Positions 30,690 through 33,115 of a stretch of 33,115 bases of DNA are shown here, piece after piece; position 1 is the stretch's first letter; the number at the start of each line of letters is the position of its first letter. Origin of the DNA: Caryophanales bacterium UBA2253 (GTDB taxonomy: Bacteria > Bacillota_I > Bacilli_A > ML615J-28 > CAG-698); contig DDXT01000066.1 of NCBI GenBank assembly GCA_002347755.1, forward strand, positions 1 through 33,115. Direction: 5' to 3'. The notes under the pieces were generated by a model that had not been told where the DNA came from, ran no database searches, and saw only the letters and a list, made by a program, of their open reading frames with translations. A program made the translations under genes and the position numbers.

Positions 30690-30718
30690 ATTATAACCTT
30701 TCTTGATTGAATTAGCGA
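30690..30718 (-). promoter_or_regulatory. promoter of the flavodoxin operon
   Basis: Minus-strand -10 TATAAT (30690-30695) is consensus. The hexamer 17 bases upstream, TCGCTA (30713-30718), is a poor -35. Confidence 0.55.
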
Positions 30719-30736
30719 TGAGAATCTTTTTGATTG

Positions 30737-30761
30737 AAAAAAACGCGATTATTAATCGCGT
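30737..30761 (-). terminator. terminator of the AmmeMemoRadiSam operon
   Basis: On the minus strand ACGCGAT and ATCGCGT pair around TAATA, followed by TTTTTT. It lies 17 bases after the stop. Confidence 0.88.
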
Positions 30762-30777
30762 CTGGGCTTTATAAAAT

Positions 30778-32163
30778 CTATTTATGTCTGACTACTTCAA
30801 AGCGTTCCATCGAATAACGTTCACGAGCGGAAATGCCGGCTTTTTGCAAAGCGATCTTCACTTGCTGCTCAGGGGTATCTATTCCTTCAAGGTTCGGAAG
30901 CAATAATCCTCGTCGCCCTCGCAAACTGACGATGACTCCGTAACGTTTGGGATCCAGTTCTTTTGGCGAAGAAATGGGTTCGGGATCTCCGAGGACATCG
31001 ACGCTGTAAACCAAGCGCGGCAGTTCTTTTTCCAAAACCGGGGAAAAACGGAAATCTTCCGTCCCCGAGCTGATCGCGTTTTGGATTATCTCATCTGCGA
31101 CGCAGGCGGTGGTTGGAAAAATCGTCCCAATGCATCCCCGCAGCCTTCCCTCCATCTTCAAAGAAACAAAAACGCCGGCCCTTTTTTCGATCAGTTCAGC
31201 GGAAAGACTGGAAGGCCGGTCGATCCGCTCATTATGTTTCACATAATGTTCCAACGATTGCCGGGCCAGCCGAACAAACGGATCTTCCGCCGCCTTGAAA
31301 CTTTCGATCTTTTCATTTTCCTTTTTTTCGTATTGAACTTCAAAATGCCGGGATTCATCATCACCGATCGTCTCGAAAGCCGCCACGGCGTAACCGACCC
31401 CGAAAGGACCTTCATAAGACAGCAGCTCGGATTTAACGGCTTTTCCGTCCAGGGCTCCCGCCATGATGGTAAAGGATCTTAAGCCGCACTCGGCCGCCGA
31501 TTCGCAGAAACTTTCCTCAAAAGTCATAAACTTCAGAAAATCCCCCGAAGCCATGGCTTCGGTCACTTCCCGATCGAAAATCGGTCCCTCTTTGGATAAT
31601 CCGTAAGGTCCATCTTTTTTTAATTTGTGTGACAGGTCCCCGCTGGCCACGATGACAGCTTTTTTATCCGCTTGCGCAATGGCTTGCATGATGCATTTTC
31701 CAAACCGGTAATGGATCAGCGGCGAGAAACCGGACAAAGAAATCCGAACCAACTTAAAATCATCATATTCTTGATGAATGAAATAAAGGGGAACCATGGT
31801 TCCGTGATCAAGACTTCGGTTTCGCTCCCCGCGGGTGCCCGCGGAGATTCCCGCGGCTTGGGCCAAAGCGGAAATCGACCGAACCAGTTCTTCATCATAG
31901 TCCAATGCCATTTGCACTTGGGGAGCCCCAAAATCACGAAACGAACCTTCCCCCTGCGAACCGGGCGAAAGGTGAAAATAATCCGCATATAAAATCGAAT
32001 GGGGGGTCGTAATGATGATGGTGTCGGGTTTCAATGAACTGATCCTTCGGGCGACTTCCTTGTAAGCGTCAATGGTTTTTTGGATCCGCGATTCCTGTCC
32101 TTTCCCAATTTCGGGGACGATGAGAGGCGGATGCGGAACGATGAATGTACCAAGAAGCGGCAT
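30778..32163 (-). CDS. AmmeMemoRadiSam system protein, MEMO-AMMECR1 fusion
   Basis: A 461-residue fusion. Residues 1 to about 268 are a MEMO-type domain with the LigB/class III extradiol dioxygenase fold, with candidate metal-site histidines in VPHPPLI (H11), TTPHS (H55), LDHGTMVP (H120) and SGDLSHKL (H179). A charged linker (about 270-290) joins it to an AMMECR1 domain (about 292-461) bearing the hallmark LRGCIGT (341-347). In many genomes the two parts are separate genes next to a radical SAM gene; here that enzyme is immediately upstream (17-base gap). The biochemical role of the system is not settled to my knowledge. AAGGAG lies ten bases before the ATG. Confidence 0.92.
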   Translation of the reverse strand: MPLLGTFIVPHPPLIVPEIGKGQESRIQKTIDAYKEVARRISSLKPDTIIITTPHSILYADYFHLSPGSQGEGSFRDFGAPQVQMALDYDEELVRSISALAQAAGISAGTRGERNRSLDHGTMVPLYFIHQEYDDFKLVRISLSGFSPLIHYRFGKCIMQAIAQADKKAVIVASGDLSHKLKKDGPYGLSKEGPIFDREVTEAMASGDFLKFMTFEESFCESAAECGLRSFTIMAGALDGKAVKSELLSYEGPFGVGYAVAAFETIGDDESRHFEVQYEKKENEKIESFKAAEDPFVRLARQSLEHYVKHNERIDRPSSLSAELIEKRAGVFVSLKMEGRLRGCIGTIFPTTACVADEIIQNAISSGTEDFRFSPVLEKELPRLVYSVDVLGDPEPISSPKELDPKRYGVIVSLRGRRGLLLPNLEGIDTPEQQVKIALQKAGISARERYSMERFEVVRHK

Positions 32164-32179
32164 TTTTCTTCATCTCCTT

Positions 32180-33055
32180 CTAATGAACATTGCCGATATG
32201 AATGTATTTCATTCCGGCTTTTTGACCAATTTCTTTCGCCAACTCCAAAGTTGCCAGCGGAGTGACGGGACTGTCCGGCATTTTCCAAGCCGGAAAGAAC
32301 CGGCTGATATGCCAAGGAACCTCCGTTCCCAATTTCATAACCAGCGTTTGGGCAATTTCTTCAAGTTGTTCGGCTTTATCGTTAACGCCGGGGACGATCA
32401 GCGTGGTGATCTCCAAATGAACTTTGGCTTCATGAATGGTTTTCAAATTCTCCAATATCGGTTCCGCCCTTCCGCCGCAATATTTCTCATACACTCCCTC
32501 CCGTGGTCCCTTGTAATCGACGTTGGTTGCATCCAAGAAAGGAAGGATCAATTGCAGCATCTCCGGAGTCATGTATCCGTTGGTGACCCAGACGTTCTTG
32601 AGTCCTTTTTCTCGAGCCAATTTCATCGTTTCCAAAGCATACTCCAAAAAGACCGTCGGTTCGGAATAAGTGTAAGCAATGGATGGACAGCGATATTTCA
32701 AGGCTCGGTCAACATGTTCCGGTGGGGAAACTGCTGAACCCACGATGGGCCGGTTCGGCTTTGGACTTTGGGATATCTGCCAATTTTGGCACCAGGAGCA
32801 GCGAAGATTGCAGCCTACTGCCGCGAAAGAATAAATCCGGGTTCCGGGAAGAAAATGATACAATGGCTTCTTTTCAATCGGATCAATGGCCGCCGAAATG
32901 GTGAGTCCGTAATTTAAGGCATACAAAAAGCCTTGCCGGTTCTCTCTGACGCCGCAGATCCCTCGGTTGCCTTCGCTGATGATGCAACGATGGTTACAGA
33001 CCGCGCACTGCACTTTTCGGTCTTCCAGTTTTTGATAAAGCAGGGCTTCTCGCAC
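32180..33055 (-). CDS. amrS: AmmeMemoRadiSam system radical SAM enzyme
   Basis: A 291-residue radical SAM protein of the PflA-like AmrS group. The [4Fe-4S]/SAM motif is CNLRCSWC (C82, C86, C89). Four N-terminal cysteines (C17, C20, C24, C34, in VQCAVCNHRC and GICG) may bind a second metal centre. Later typical parts are AYTYSEPTVFLEYA (SAM contact), VTNGYMTPE, NVDYKG and HISRFFP. The start is a GTG seven bases after AAAGGAGG. It is first in the operon with the MEMO-AMMECR1 fusion, and the window ends 60 bases upstream. Confidence 0.93.
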   Translation of the reverse strand: MREALLYQKLEDRKVQCAVCNHRCIISEGNRGICGVRENRQGFLYALNYGLTISAAIDPIEKKPLYHFLPGTRIYSFAAVGCNLRCSWCQNWQISQSPKPNRPIVGSAVSPPEHVDRALKYRCPSIAYTYSEPTVFLEYALETMKLAREKGLKNVWVTNGYMTPEMLQLILPFLDATNVDYKGPREGVYEKYCGGRAEPILENLKTIHEAKVHLEITTLIVPGVNDKAEQLEEIAQTLVMKLGTEVPWHISRFFPAWKMPDSPVTPLATLELAKEIGQKAGMKYIHIGNVH

Positions 33056-33098
33056 GGAGATTCCTCCTTTCGGATTTCTTGATTATGTTTATATTCGT

Positions 33099-33104
33099 AT
33101 AATA
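33099..33104 (-). promoter_or_regulatory. possible -10 of the AmmeMemoRadiSam operon
   Basis: Minus-strand TATTAT about 43 bases before the GTG start. The matching -35 would fall at or beyond the window edge, so this is only a candidate. Confidence 0.35.
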
Positions 33105-33115
33105 AAGTTATGGGG

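Noticed and set aside
1..33115. CRISPR arrays, rRNA, IS elements, prophage or integrase genes
   Set aside because: No regularly spaced direct repeats, no rRNA-like sequence, no transposase/integrase motifs and no terminal inverted repeats with target duplications were seen.

Overview
Apart from one tRNA at the left edge, every gene in this window lies on the minus strand. Promoters are near-consensus sigma-A type (TTGaaa, 16-17 bases, TAtAAT). Shine-Dalgarno sites are strong (AGGAGG), intrinsic terminators are classic GC hairpins with T-runs, and TGA is a normal stop (for example in hutI and the cyclodeaminase gene). This suggests a low-GC Gram-positive: a Firmicute or a walled or standard-code relative of the Mollicutes (Acholeplasma/Izemoplasma-like). 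The host call is an inference. No phage, IS, CRISPR or rRNA signal was seen, so this looks like ordinary chromosome.

Layout, left to right (operons are transcribed right to left). Bases 1-210: tRNA-Thr(GGT) with its own promoter and terminator, plus strand. Bases 242-1884: PII-like regulator plus CPA2 cation/H+ antiporter. Bases 1965-3354: ArsB/NhaD-SLC13 type permease. Bases 3339-5760: membrane protein plus ABC ATPase plus ABC-2 permease. Bases 5762-8616: soluble three-PAS GGDEF/HD-GYP protein. Bases 8640-11480: KtrB/KtrA potassium uptake plus a HAD phosphatase. Bases 11528-15660: potABCD polyamine transporter. Bases 15732-15896: tRNA-Gly(CCC). Bases 15919-23139: histidine utilisation operon hutH-hutU-hutI, a frameshifted GNAT gene, a cyclodeaminase and a formate/nitrite channel. 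Bases 23164-25205: ribokinase plus an HExxH putative metallopeptidase. Bases 25222-25427: a hairpin-rich spacer. Bases 25437-27279: a two-SIS MurQ/GCKR-like protein. Bases 27324-29390: membrane 5TM-PAS-GGDEF-HD-GYP. Bases 29566-29740: a possible short ORF with its own promoter. Bases 29769-30695: flavodoxin plus a membrane-anchored FMN-binding protein. Bases 30737-33055: the AmmeMemoRadiSam pair.

Together the genes describe ion homeostasis (antiporter with PII-like partner, Ktr), polyamine uptake, c-di-GMP turnover by two bifunctional enzymes, and histidine fermentation to glutamate, ammonia and a one-carbon unit that could leave as formate. The items most worth follow-up are: the hut operon lacking a formimidoyltransferase but carrying a formate channel; the bacterial GCKR-like protein; the PII-like/antiporter pair; the fused MEMO-AMMECR1 with its radical SAM partner; the A8 frameshift in the GNAT gene; and the small promoter-SD-ORF module at 29566-29740. 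No clearly new multi-gene system was proven.
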